Positions 24,479-34,090 of a DNA stretch of 64,000 nucleotides are shown piece by piece. Position numbers and translations under genes: made by a program. How positions within the stretch are numbered: the stretch's first letter is position 1; every line of letters starts with the position of its first letter. Under the pieces are notes generated by a model, which did no database searches, was not told the origin of the DNA, and saw only the letters and a list, made by a program, of their open reading frames with translations. The stretch comes from CAVWUA01 sp963758025 (lineage in GTDB: Bacteria > Planctomycetota > Planctomycetia > Isosphaerales > Isosphaeraceae), in contig CAVWUA010000002.1 of NCBI GenBank assembly GCA_963758025.1, forward strand, positions 62,001-126,000, in the 5' to 3' direction.

Positions 24479-24868
24479 ATGCCACGTGTCGTTCACTTCG
24501 AGATCCACGCAACGAACCCCGAGGCGCTCGTCTCGTTCTATACCGAGTTGTTCGGCTGGACGTTCCAGAAGTGGGAGGGGCCGGCGGACTACTGGATGAT
24601 CCGCACCGGATCGGCCGAGGAACGCGGGATCGACGGCGGGTTGCTCCGTCGTCCCGGTGAGGCCCCCGACGCAACGCCAGCGGTGAACGCCTATGTTTGC
24701 ACCGTCGATGTGGCGTCCGTCGAAGACTCAATCACCCGCGCCAAGGAACTGGGCGCGACGATCGCCGTTCCCAAGATGGCCGTCCCGGGCGTCGGCTGGC
24801 TCGGCTACGCCAAAGATCTCGACGGGAACCTTTTCGGCATGATGCAGGCCGACCCCAACGCGGCGTGA
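24479..24868 (+). CDS. VOC (glyoxalase/bleomycin-resistance-like) superfamily protein
   Basis: A 129-residue protein with paired beta-alpha-beta-beta-beta modules: MPRVVHFEIHATNPEALVSF (metal-ligand His in the first strand), FYTELFGWTFQKW, then AYVCTVDVASVEDSITRAKE and the terminal GYAKDLDGNLFGMMQAD (second ligand region; typical D-P-D/E-G-N pattern as DLDGNLF). A single VOC domain of normal length, acting as a soluble dimer; substrate unknown. AAGGA lies upstream of the start. Confidence 0.88.
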   Translation: MPRVVHFEIHATNPEALVSFYTELFGWTFQKWEGPADYWMIRTGSAEERGIDGGLLRRPGEAPDATPAVNAYVCTVDVASVEDSITRAKELGATIAVPKMAVPGVGWLGYAKDLDGNLFGMMQADPNAA

Positions 24869-25139
24869 TCCCGCTTCGTCTCGGATGGGCGCGGTCCCCC
24901 ACGAATCCGCTTTATGGAGCGGGCATTGACCACCATTCCAACCTCCTGGCACCAAAAGGGGTTGCGATGGCGGACAGGGTCCACCCCACAATGAGAAGGT
25001 CAAACGGTGGGCCGAGACGGCGGACGGCGGGCCGTGCCCACCCTACAACTGGCTTTGCCAGTGTTCGACTCCACGGTTCTCGACGAGCCTCACGGACTCA
25101 ACACACTACCTGAATGGATCGATGGAAGGAGCACCCCGG

Positions 25140-27878
25140 ATGACCAAGGCCGACGCTGGCAGTGCCGACCTCGCCCATGATGTGCTCCGCGCCGAGCGGC
25201 TGCCCCTGGATGCGATCTTCGCGCCTCGGAGTGTCGCGGTGATCGGCGCGACGGATAAGGCGGGCAGCGTCGGACGGACGATCCTCTGGAATTTGATCCG
25301 CAACCCGTTCGGCGGGGTCGTGTATCCGATCAACCCGAAACGGCCGGGGGTGCTCGGGATCAAGGCGTATCCGTCCGTCGGCGACGTGCCCGACAAGGTC
25401 GATCTGGCCGTCATCGTCACCCCGGCGCCGACCGTTCCCGGCATCATCGGCGAGTGTGTCGAGGCCGGGGTCAAGGGGGCCATCATCATCTCCGCCGGGT
25501 TCAAGGAGACCGGTCCCGAGGGTGCGGAGCTGGAGCGGCAGGTGCTGGAGCAGGCCCGACGCGGCCGGATGCGGATCATCGGTCCGAACTGCCTGGGCGT
25601 CATGCACACCCAGAGCGGCCTGAACGCCACGTTCGCCGGCGCGATGGCGCGGCCCGGTTCCGTCGGCTTCGTCAGCCAGAGCGGCGCCCTCTGCACGGCC
25701 GTCCTCGACTGGAGCTTCCGCGAGGATGTCGGCTTCAGCGCGTTCGTCTCGATCGGCTCGATGCTCGACGTGGACTGGGGCGACCTGATCGGCCACCTCG
25801 GCGACGACCCGAGGACCAAGAGCATCGTGCTCTACATGGAGACGATCGGCAACGCGCGCGGCTTCCTCTCCGCCGCGCGCGAGGTGGCCCTGACCAAGCC
25901 GATCATCGTCATCAAGGCCGGTCGGACCGAGGCCGCCGCGAAGGCCGCCGCGTCGCACACCGGCAGCCTTGCCGGGAGCGATGAGGTGCTTGACGCCGCC
26001 TTCCGCCGCTGCGGTGTCCTGCGGGTCGAGCGGATCGCCGACCTGTTCAGCATGGCGGAGGTCCTCGGCAAGCAGCCCCGCCCTCGCGGGCCGAAGCTGA
26101 CGATCATCACCAACGCGGGAGGCCCCGGCGTGCTCGCCACCGATGCCCTGATCGCCCAGGGAGGGGAACTCGCCTCGCCGTCGGCCGAGTCGATGGACGC
26201 CTTGAACAAGACGCTGCCGCCCCCCTGGAGCCACGGCAACCCGATCGACGTGCTGGGGGACGCCACGCCTGAGCGTTACGCCGAGGCGCTGCGGATCACG
26301 GCCGATGATCCCGAGAGCGACGGCCTGCTCGTCATCCTCACCCCGCAGGCCATGACCGACCCGACCCAGACCGCCGAACGCATCAAGGGGTTCGCCCACG
26401 GCACGGGGAAACCGGTGCTGGCGAGCTGGATGGGCGGGGCGGAGGTCGCCGCGGGGGAGGCGATCCTCAGCCGCGCGGGGATACCCACGTTCGATTTTCC
26501 CGACAGCGCCGCGCGGGTCTTCGCCAGCATGTGGCGGTCCTCCTACAACCTGCGCTCGCTGTACGAGACGCCGCACCTGCCGGCCGAGACGCAGGACGCC
26601 CGCGACCGCGCCGGGGCGATCCTCGACAGCGTGCGAGGGTCAGGCCGAACGCTGCTCACGGAGTCGGAATCGAAGGCCCTGCTGGCCTCCTACGGCATCC
26701 CGACGGTCCAGACGCGCGACGCCCACGACGAGAATGCGGCGGTGGCCGCGGCCGACGCGATCGGGTATCCGGTCGTCCTGAAGCTGCTCTCGGAGACGAT
26801 CACGCACAAGACCGACGTCGGCGGCGTGCGGCTGAACCTGGGGGACGCCGACGCCGTGCGAAGGGCGTATCACGCGATCGAGGAAGCCGTCCGCGAACGC
26901 GCCGGGGAGGGGCATTTCCAGGGGGTCACGGTGCAGCCGATGCTCCGCCTGGGGGACGGTTACGAGATCATCATCGGCAGCAGTATTGATGTGCAGTTTG
27001 GCCCGGTCCTGCTGTTCGGTACGGGGGGGCAGCTTGTCGAGGTCTTCCGCGACCGGGCGCTCGGCCTGCCGCCGCTGACGACGACCCTGGCGCGTCGCAT
27101 GATGGAGCAAACGCGCATTTATCAGGCGCTCAAGGGGGTCCGCGGCCGCGCGCCGGTGGACCTCGACGCCCTGGAGCTCCTGCTCGTGCAGTTCGCCCGG
27201 CTCGTGGCCGAGCAGCGGCGGGTCGCCGAGATCGACATCAATCCGCTGTTCGCCTCGGCCGAGCGGATCGTCGCGCTCGATGCCCGCGTCGTCCTGCACC
27301 CGGCGGACGTGCCCGACGAGGCCCTGCCGCGCCTGGCGATCCGCCCGTATCCGAACCAGTACGTCGGCTCGTGGACGACGCCCGACGGCGAGCCGGTGCT
27401 CGTCCGGCCGATCCGTCCCGAGGACGAGCCGCTGATCGCGAAGTTCCATGAGACGGTGTCCGAGAGCAGCGTCTATCTCCGCTACTTCCACACGATGAAG
27501 CTCAGCCACCGCGTCTCGCACGACCGCCTCACGCGGATCTGCTTCATCGACTACAACCGTGAGATGGCCCTGGTCGTCGAGGGACACGACCCGAAGACCG
27601 GCGATCGGACGATCTTCGGCGTCGGCCGCCTGAGCAAGCAGCGCTCCGGCGACGAGGCCGAGTTCGCCATGCTGATCTCCGACCACCACCAGCGCCGGGG
27701 TCTCGGCACCGAACTGCTCAATCGGCTCTTGCAGGTCGCCCACAACGAGGGCCTCCGCCGCGTCACGGCCGAGATCCTCACCGAGAACCTCGGCATGAAG
27801 CGGCTCTGCCAGAAGCTCGGCTTCACCCTCTCCACCACCGACGATCCGTCGCTCGTCCGCGCGGAGATCGCGGTGTAG
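25140..27878 (+). CDS. ADP-forming acyl-CoA synthetase fused to GNAT acetyltransferase (Pat/AcsP type)
   Basis: About 912 residues. Domain order: CoA-binding Rossmann domain (SVAVIGATDKAGSVG), succinyl-CoA-ligase-like domain (GPNCLGVMH, VSQSGALCTAV) with active-site His in SHTGSLAGSDE, ATP-grasp domain (VVLKLLSETITHKTDVGGV, EIDINPLFA), and a C-terminal GNAT domain from about residue 770 (EDEPLIAKFHETVSESSVYL, acetyl-CoA motif QRRGLGTELLNRLL). This architecture is that of Pat/PatZ-like protein lysine acetyltransferases and ADP-forming acetyl-CoA synthetases. The conserved His suggests synthetase activity is retained, whereas PatZ usually lacks it. The start at 25140 has GGAAGGAG at ideal spacing; the ATG at 25122 contains that site. 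Likely links acyl-CoA metabolism to protein acetylation. Confidence 0.9.
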   Translation: MTKADAGSADLAHDVLRAERLPLDAIFAPRSVAVIGATDKAGSVGRTILWNLIRNPFGGVVYPINPKRPGVLGIKAYPSVGDVPDKVDLAVIVTPAPTVPGIIGECVEAGVKGAIIISAGFKETGPEGAELERQVLEQARRGRMRIIGPNCLGVMHTQSGLNATFAGAMARPGSVGFVSQSGALCTAVLDWSFREDVGFSAFVSIGSMLDVDWGDLIGHLGDDPRTKSIVLYMETIGNARGFLSAAREVALTKPIIVIKAGRTEAAAKAAASHTGSLAGSDEVLDAAFRRCGVLRVERIADLFSMAEVLGKQPRPRGPKLTIITNAGGPGVLATDALIAQGGELASPSAESMDALNKTLPPPWSHGNPIDVLGDATPERYAEALRITADDPESDGLLVILTPQAMTDPTQTAERIKGFAHGTGKPVLASWMGGAEVAAGEAILSRAGIPTFDFPDSAARVFASMWRSSYNLRSLYETPHLPAETQDARDRAGAILDSVRGSGRTLLTESESKALLASYGIPTVQTRDAHDENAAVAAADAIGYPVVLKLLSETITHKTDVGGVRLNLGDADAVRRAYHAIEEAVRERAGEGHFQGVTVQPMLRLGDGYEIIIGSSIDVQFGPVLLFGTGGQLVEVFRDRALGLPPLTTTLARRMMEQTRIYQALKGVRGRAPVDLDALELLLVQFARLVAEQRRVAEIDINPLFASAERIVALDARVVLHPADVPDEALPRLAIRPYPNQYVGSWTTPDGEPVLVRPIRPEDEPLIAKFHETVSESSVYLRYFHTMKLSHRVSHDRLTRICFIDYNREMALVVEGHDPKTGDRTIFGVGRLSKQRSGDEAEFAMLISDHHQRRGLGTELLNRLLQVAHNEGLRRVTAEILTENLGMKRLCQKLGFTLSTTDDPSLVRAEIAV

Positions 27879-28166
27879 CCGTTCGGACCGAGGCAAGGGT
27901 CTTCGATCGCCAGCTCTCCCGGGCGCTTCAGCCCCGGAGGGACGGTCGTAACGGTTACGACGACCAGGAGAGTCGGGGCCTTGGGATAATCGGGGTTGGC
28001 ATCTCGATTTTTCTCGCATGTGCCATTCATGGCGGAGATACTGATACTACATGACTCTTTCCTGGTTCGATTCCTCAACGTCCGCGGGTCGAATCGGGGA
28101 GGGTCGCGGCCGAACAAAGAAAATCCGCGCGACGGTAACGGTTGATCCGGCACCGGGGGTGTTTCC

Positions 28167-30257
28167 ATGCTCCGCGATGAACACGACCCAGCGGCGAAAC
28201 TCAATTCGATGACGCTGGCACAACTAACGAAACTCTTCGAAAACCCGACGCCCGAGCAGGAACGGGCCATCCGGAACGCGCTCGGTGAGGATCTGTACGA
28301 AACCCTGCTCGGCCTGGCCCCCCAGCGGTCGGGCAGAGCCCGAGGGGGGAAGGGGTCGTCGCTCGACGAGCGCGCGTTCATCCGCCGGATCGAGTCGGCC
28401 GATACCGAGGAGCTGGCGGAGATCCTTCTGCAACCGACCGTGGACCAGGAACGGGTCCTCCGCATCCACCTGGGGGACGAGCGATTTCAGCGCATGCACG
28501 CCCTGGCCCTTGGCAAGGCGTCCACCCGTTCCGTCCCGGCGCTCCGGGGAAACGTGGTCTTCATACCCGGGATCATGGGTAGCGAGCTCACCGCCTTCGA
28601 CCACAGCGGCACCCCCGACCCGATCTGGCTGAACGTCCTGCGGATCGTGGCCGGGCGGCTCGATCGGCTCCGGCTCGATGAGAAGGGACTGGCGGGCATC
28701 GACCATCAATACGACGTCCGCGCCTCCGGCATCCTGAAGCGGTATTACGGCGAGCTGCTTCTGACCCTCTCCCGGCACTGGCGGGTCCGGGCGTACTGGT
28801 TCGACTGGCGCAAGGACATCAACATCGCCGCCGAGGAGCTGGCGTCGAAGATCACCGGCTGGTTCGGCTCCGATGCGCCAGTCCACATCGTCGCGCACTC
28901 GATGGGAGGGCTGGTGGCCCGCACGTTCCTGGCGAACAACCCCGAGCGCTGGAAGCAGATGGCGAAGAATGGCAAGGGGGGGCGGCTCGTCATGCTCGGG
29001 ACGCCGAACTACGGGTCGTACTACATGACGCAGGGCATCACCGGCGCGGCCGACATCGTCCGAAAGCTGGCGAAGGTGGATATCTGGAACGGTCTGGACG
29101 ACATCCTCGACATCCTCAACACGTTCGTCGGCACGTACCAGATGCTCCCCTCCCCGCACGCGCCCGGGGTCGATCCGGAGATCCTGAATCGTCTCTACGA
29201 CGCCCGGACCTACGCCCCCCGGCCGGTGCCTCAGCACCACCTGGACAACGCCCGGCGGTTCCACGATCGCCTCGCCGCCCAGAAGGATTACCGCCGGATG
29301 GTGTACGTCGCCGGGTGCAATCAGCCGACGGCGGTCGGAATTCAGAACATCCAGGCCCTCAACTCGCTCGACGGATACACGTTCTCCAACGTTCATGGCG
29401 ATGGCAGCGTGCCTCACGCCCTCGGGCTGATCGAGGGGGTTGATACCTATTACGTGGACGCGGAACACAGCGAACTGCCAGGCCACGTCAATGTGCTGAA
29501 CGCGCTCAACGACCTTCTGGTAAACGGGTCCACAACCAGCCTCGACCGGTCGATCCCCCCGCGAAAGACCGGCTGGTTCCGTGGCGAAGGCCCGGAGCCA
29601 GACCCTCGCACGGAGGTCGCGCAGGCGTGGGAACGGGATGAGGAGGATCTGGAACACCTTTCGCACATGCTGCGAACCCGCGGCAAGGCCCCCGACGGCG
29701 AGAGCTACGTCGGCCCGCAGGAACGGCTCGCGGAGGAGATCCTGGTGCGGCGAGGGGCCGCGCCGCAAAGCGTTACCGAGGGGCCGCAACGCGCCGCGGG
29801 CCGGATCTTCCCGCCGGCCAAGATCGAGGTCGGTATCGCCTGCGCGGGGATCGATACGATCGACACGCTCGGCGCGGCGGAACTCGGATCAACTCCCGTC
29901 GATGTGGTTGCCGTGGGACATTACATCGGGGTCACGCCGACGGCCGCCGAGAAGGCGCTGGATCGGGCCATCACCCGGGCCTTCTATGGCCTGTCGGAGA
30001 AGGACCCCGACCCGGAGGACCGCAAGCTCGTGCTGACCCAGTACACGGAGCGGGGCACGATCCGGGGGGAACTCGGGCAGCCGTTCTTCCTGGCTGATCC
30101 CCGGAAGCCAGCCGGCAAGGGGACGCCGGAGCGGCTGATCGTGCTGGCCGGCATGGGGCTGCCGGGACGCTTCGGTGCGCCGGAGCTGGTCGTCCTCGTG
30201 CGCGAGCTTTGCTGGCGCTGGCCCGGCAGGGGAAGCGGCACCTGGCCACCGTCCTGA
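28167..30257 (+). CDS. Lipase-CHAT giant protein, N-terminal lipase part (frameshifted)
   Basis: A duplicated N-terminal module (LTKLFENPTPEQERAIRNAL and LAEILLQPTVDQERVLRIHL) precedes an alpha/beta-hydrolase of the LCAT/PGAP1-like lipase type: FIPGIMGSELTAFD (oxyanion loop), GLVAR after the nucleophile elbow HIVAHSMGG (Ser in GHSMG-like motif), FDWRKD, and a late His in DAEHSELPGH. A helical middle region follows. The frame ends at 30257, but one-base repair near 30195 continues into LALARQGKRHLATVLIGSGN. Together with the pieces at 30209, 30830 and 30980-31892 this is one gene of about 1240 codons ending in a caspase-like CHAT domain. Confidence 0.8.
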   Translation: MLRDEHDPAAKLNSMTLAQLTKLFENPTPEQERAIRNALGEDLYETLLGLAPQRSGRARGGKGSSLDERAFIRRIESADTEELAEILLQPTVDQERVLRIHLGDERFQRMHALALGKASTRSVPALRGNVVFIPGIMGSELTAFDHSGTPDPIWLNVLRIVAGRLDRLRLDEKGLAGIDHQYDVRASGILKRYYGELLLTLSRHWRVRAYWFDWRKDINIAAEELASKITGWFGSDAPVHIVAHSMGGLVARTFLANNPERWKQMAKNGKGGRLVMLGTPNYGSYYMTQGITGAADIVRKLAKVDIWNGLDDILDILNTFVGTYQMLPSPHAPGVDPEILNRLYDARTYAPRPVPQHHLDNARRFHDRLAAQKDYRRMVYVAGCNQPTAVGIQNIQALNSLDGYTFSNVHGDGSVPHALGLIEGVDTYYVDAEHSELPGHVNVLNALNDLLVNGSTTSLDRSIPPRKTGWFRGEGPEPDPRTEVAQAWERDEEDLEHLSHMLRTRGKAPDGESYVGPQERLAEEILVRRGAAPQSVTEGPQRAAGRIFPPAKIEVGIACAGIDTIDTLGAAELGSTPVDVVAVGHYIGVTPTAAEKALDRAITRAFYGLSEKDPDPEDRKLVLTQYTERGTIRGELGQPFFLADPRKPAGKGTPERLIVLAGMGLPGRFGAPELVVLVRELCWRWPGRGSGTWPPS

Positions 30258-30817
30258 TCGGCTCGGGGAACGGGTCCTTGCCGATCTCCGAGGCCGTCTC
30301 CGCCTGGATGCGCGGGGTGGCCCAGGCGATGTCCGGCGTCGATCCCAGCATGGAAACCCGGCTTCAGCGTATCACCTTCTTCGAACTGGACCCGCGCCGG
30401 GTGCTCCAGATCCAGAACGCGCTGCTGGACGCCAAGAAGGCGGGCCCGCGGCAGGACCTCCGGCTCGACATCCAGGTTTACGAGCTGGAGCCGAACCGGG
30501 TCAAAACCCTCGGCCGGGAGGCGGAGGAATGGTCGAAGGCGGAATGGCAAGCGGACTGGGAGCGGCAAAAATCGGGCGCGGGACGAACCCCGGAACAGAA
30601 CCCGGCGCGGGTCACGCTCTCGCTGGAGAACAAGACGTATCGCTTCGGCGCGATCACCGACAGCGCCTCGATGCCGGAGCGGGAGATCCCGCTCGACCCG
30701 GCGCTGGTGAATCAGGCCAACGAGGAACTTGCCGCCGAGTGGCAGCTCGAACGGCAGCTCGAACGGGGCCGTTTCCTGGAGAAGCTGCTGGTTCCCGCCG
30801 ACCTGCGCGCCACCTGA
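30209..30817 (+). CDS. Lipase-CHAT protein, middle part (frameshifted)
   Basis: Continues the lipase-CHAT protein in the second frame: HLATVLIGSGNGSLPISEAV, RLQRITFFELDPRRVLQIQN, then a Glu/Arg-rich helical segment (LGREAEEWSKAEWQADWERQ) and RFGAITDSASMPEREIPLDP. No independent ribosome binding site. After about 30810 a further one-base change leads to NSDVPLVLLLDATTARVHWE in the third frame. The domain resembles the TCAD-type regions upstream of CHAT in multidomain planctomycete proteins, but I cannot assign it with certainty. Confidence 0.6.
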   Translation: MLALARQGKRHLATVLIGSGNGSLPISEAVSAWMRGVAQAMSGVDPSMETRLQRITFFELDPRRVLQIQNALLDAKKAGPRQDLRLDIQVYELEPNRVKTLGREAEEWSKAEWQADWERQKSGAGRTPEQNPARVTLSLENKTYRFGAITDSASMPEREIPLDPALVNQANEELAAEWQLERQLERGRFLEKLLVPADLRAT

Positions 30818-31046
30818 ACTCCGACGTGCCGCTGGTCCTTCTGCTCGACGCCACGACCGCCCGCGTCCACTGGGAGATGGTCGCGCAGACGTCGCCGACG
30901 GCGCCGGGACTGGACGTCTCGCGCAACGACCTGGCGGAGGACGTTGACCGGCTGTTCCTCGGCACCGGCGCGGCCTGACGCGGCAACTGCGGACCACGTT
31001 CGCCCCGCCGCCGGAGCCGCCGCCGCCGTCCCGTCGCATCCTGCGC

Positions 31047-31892
31047 GTGCTGGTGATCGCCGATCCGGCCGAGGACGCCCGCCTGTACGGGGCCGAGCAG
31101 GAAGGGCTCGAGGTTGCCTCACTCTTTGAATCTTTTGGCCGGGCAATCGACGAGCGCCGCGCCGCGGAGCCGGAGAACGAGATCTACCAGAGCGGCGTCG
31201 AGGTCAAGCGTCTGATCGGCCCGCGCGAGGCGACGCGGACGAACGTGCTCCGCGAGCTGACCCTGCGTCCCTACGACGTGCTGCACTACGCCGGGCACTG
31301 CATGTACGATTCCGATCACCCCTCCGCGTCCGGCTGGATCTTCACCGGCGGGCATCGCCTGTCGGTCAACGAGATGCGGCGGATCGACCACATCCCGAAG
31401 TTCGTCTTCTCCAACGCGTGCGAGTCGGGCATCACCCCCGACCGCGCCGAGCTGCGGTCTCCCGAGCTGGCCCCCAGCTTCGCCGAGGCGTTCTTCGAGC
31501 GGGGCGTCTCCAACTTCGTCTGCACGGCCTGGCCCGTGGACGACGCCGCCGCCCGCACGTTCGCGCTGACGCTCTATCGCAACCTGCTCGGCCTGGTTCC
31601 GGACCCGACGAACCCGGCCGACGGCACGCCCGGATTTCTGCTCGAAGGGGATGTCATGCCAATGCACCGGGCGATGCAACAGGCGCGGCTCGCCATCGGT
31701 CACTCCTTCGGCGGCGGACGGACGTGGGGGGCCTATCAGCATTACGGCAATCCGAACTTCCGGCTGTTCGACCAGAACGCCTGGCCCCGGAAGCCGCACG
31801 CCGAGCCCGCGAAGCGCCGTCCCGCCGCGGCCCCCTCGGCTCCCCCCGGCCCCCTCGCCTTCCAAGGAGAACGCCTCCGCCGGAGGCGATGA
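31047..31892 (+). CDS. CHAT (caspase-like) protease domain, C-terminal part of the lipase-CHAT gene
   Basis: The CHAT domain begins near 30980 (PPPSRRILRVLVIADPAEDA), and its catalytic dyad is visible: His in YDVLHYAGHCMYD and Cys in FVFSNACESGI. The segment GVSNFVCTAWPVDDAAARTF and the final TWGAYQHYGNPNFRLF are typical of the family. The frame carries a Pro/Ala-rich tail and stops at 31892; a further frame change would add a Lys/Arg-rich tail ending at 32094 (KPKPKRKRARRNRKTDTP). CHAT proteases cleave partner proteins after activation; the N-terminal lipase of the same polypeptide is a candidate effector. Confidence 0.85.
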   Translation: MLVIADPAEDARLYGAEQEGLEVASLFESFGRAIDERRAAEPENEIYQSGVEVKRLIGPREATRTNVLRELTLRPYDVLHYAGHCMYDSDHPSASGWIFTGGHRLSVNEMRRIDHIPKFVFSNACESGITPDRAELRSPELAPSFAEAFFERGVSNFVCTAWPVDDAAARTFALTLYRNLLGLVPDPTNPADGTPGFLLEGDVMPMHRAMQQARLAIGHSFGGGRTWGAYQHYGNPNFRLFDQNAWPRKPHAEPAKRRPAAAPSAPPGPLAFQGERLRRRR

Positions 31893-32307
31893 GGAAATGC
31901 CACCCATCCCGACGCTCGGGCGTGGCGAAGCCCCCAGCGCACGGTCGACGAACCGCGGTTCCGCTCCATCCCCGACCAGGGCGAACGGGGCCATCGCGCT
32001 CGGTGAACCGCTTCCTCACCTCGACGAATCACCGCCGAAGCCGAAGCCAAAGCGCAAGCGGGCGAGGAGGAACCGTAAGACCGATACCCCCTGAACCGGG
32101 ACGGGCGATCGTCGTAATCGTCTGGGAGGAGGGCATAGAGCCTTGCCAGCTCATGGCTTAGCCGGTAAAGTAGTCTCTCGTTCCCAGTGCCTTCAGCCCA
32201 TGCACGCGACTGCACGCGAAACCGTGCGAAGCGACTGGATTTGGAAGCAATCGCGGGAATCCTGAAACGCCGTAAATCCTCGCGGCTGACGCAACTTGTT
32301 GACGGAA

Positions 32308-32378
32308 TGGGGATTGGTGTAACGGTAGCACGCTTGACTCTGGATCAAGTAGTCTAGGTTCGAATCCTAGATCCCCAG
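32308..32378 (+). tRNA. tRNA-Gln (anticodon CTG)
   Basis: Acceptor stem TGGGGAT pairs with ATCCCCA, followed by discriminator G; the D-arm has GGTGTAACGGTAGC; anticodon stem CTTGA/TCAAG surrounds the loop CTCTGGA, giving CTG (reads CAG, Gln); the T-arm contains GGTTCGAATCC. Terminal U1, as in other bacterial tRNA-Gln. CCA is not encoded. Transposase fragments begin directly after it. Confidence 0.95.
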
Positions 32379-32389
32379 CTTGATATTTG

Positions 32390-32632
32390 GGCCTGGTTCA
32401 AATCGGGGTTATTTCGGGTAACAGAACGGACCGTCTCCGGGCCTTGACGGGCAAGGTTCTCGGAGCGGCGCACGGGGGCCACCGGTTCAGGCGCGAACGA
32501 AAGAAACGGCATGTAGCCGAGCATCTCCAGCCAATGCGGGTGCGACTGACCGGTCAACAGTTCGGCGGGCGTCTGGCCCACCCGCTCGGCACGACCACTG
32601 CGTTCCAGCCGCCGGTGGTTCAGGAATTCGAC
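32390..32632 (-). pseudogene. C-terminal fragment of a transposase
   Basis: Reads VEFLNHRRLERSGRAERVGQ then TPAELLTGQSHPHWLEMLGY, the C-terminal end seen in several transposases that close with NHRR...SPAELLTG...HWLELLG. Only about 65 codons remain, next to the tRNA gene. Family uncertain. Confidence 0.4.
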
Positions 32633-32725
32633 TGGTGCACTTTTTCTGACTCTGATTTGGCTCCGCCTCGGCGGTACTCTGGGGAGTTGAACCGACTTCT
32701 CGGGATTGGACCGAGGACGGACGTC

Positions 32726-34084
32726 ATGTCAATTCTACCGGATCAGGCCCTGCCGTTACCGCTTTCCTTCGCTCCCGTCTTCTCGTAGCCCACCGATCAG
32801 CGATTTCTCCTGCTGCTCGGATCCGCCATCATCACGCGCGGACCTCGCACGGTCTCCAACCTGCTGCCGAACTGTCGGAAAGCTCGCTACCGGACATATT
32901 TCCAAGCTACCGTCGCGTCTTCTCCAAATCGTGGTGGACCGTGCTGCCGCCTGGCTTGCGCTTTGATCCGACAGATCCTCACCCTGCTCCCCGGAGCGCC
33001 GCCCGGTTGTCCTGGTCGGCGATGACACCGTCTTCGGACATGCCGGGCCTTATGTCTTGGCAAGGCCCGGCATCGCGATCCGGTTCGTGCCTCGCATGCC
33101 TTTACCGCCTGGAGGTACGGCCACAAGTGGGTTGTGCTCGCCGTCCTCATCCGCTTCCCGTTCGCCAACTGTCCTGGGCGTTGTCGTTCTGGTCGCCCTC
33201 TATCAGTCCGAGGAGAACGACCGTCGCCAACGGCGTCGGCACCGGACACCCGCCCCGCATTTGATCCGATTGCTCCGGCTGATGCTCCGGTGGTTCCCCG
33301 ACCGTCGATTCGTGTTTGTGGGCGACTCGGCCTATGGCACTCATGAGGTGGCTCGGTTCGGTCATCGCCACCGCAGACGGCTGGCCCTGGTCAGCAAACT
33401 CCATCCCGAGGCCAACCTGTTCGAGCCTCCTCCGCCTGACAACGGAACGGCCGCCCCCGGGTCAAGGGACAGCGGCTCCCCAAGCCGCGTGAGGCGGTTT
33501 CGGCCGCCCGACGATTCAAGCGTCGCACCGTCGGTTGGTATGGCGGGGGCACGCGCTGCGTCGAGACACGCGGCGGCCGGGGTCGCTGGTACAAATCGGG
33601 TGAGGGCCTGGTCCCCATCCTCGGGGTCTTCGTGCGTGACCGCGAAGGCACCCATCGCGACGAATCCTTCTACACCACGGACATCCGACTCAGCACCGAA
33701 GAGGTGATCCGTTATTACACAGGGAGATGGAACATTGAAACCACATTCCAGGAAGCCCATTCGTGTCTCCACGTGGAGAGTGTACGTCCGTGGTGCCGAG
33801 CCTCGGTGCGGCGTGAAACCTCGTGCCTGTTCGGGCTGGACTCGATCGTCGCGATGCTCTACCACAACTTGCCCGAGGACCGCCGGATGGGGTGCATCGA
33901 GTGGCCGGGCAAGACGGGTGTGACGTTCTCCGACGCCCTGACAGCGGTACGGCGGTGGATCTGGTCGGAGGGAGTTTTTGCACAGCTTGAGAATGGGGTG
34001 GTGTCTGGCGTTAACTCGCAGTTTTTGCTATCCATTCACGGAGGGAGCAACCGGCCCAAGTCATGGGCCCCTCGGTCGTTATGA
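32726..34084 (+). pseudogene. IS701-like (DDE_5) transposase, multiply frameshifted
   Basis: In successive frames: LPLPLSFAPVFS, DQRFLLLLGSAIITRGPRTV, VVLVGDDTVFGHAG (first Asp), RFVFVGDSAYGTHEVARFG (second Asp), then the intact C-terminal ORF from 33632 with VIRYYTGRWNIETTFQEAHS (catalytic Glu) and the final HGGSNRPKSWAP. The order and motifs match the DDE_5/IS701 transposases common in planctomycetes. At least four frame changes make it non-functional. Confidence 0.7.
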
Positions 34085-34090
34085 GCAGGG

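Noticed and set aside
26640..28019. 459-codon antisense ORF opposite the acyl-CoA synthetase
   Set aside because: GC-rich shadow ORF without domain, start context or signal; the plus-strand gene is clearly real.
28224..29789. 521-codon antisense ORF opposite the lipase gene
   Set aside because: No family motifs; low-complexity Arg/Val/Gly composition expected of an antisense frame at high GC.
32308..32378. tRNA-Gln 3' end as an integration site of a genomic island
   Set aside because: Transposase debris starts beside it, but I found no direct repeat of the tRNA 3' end downstream within the window.
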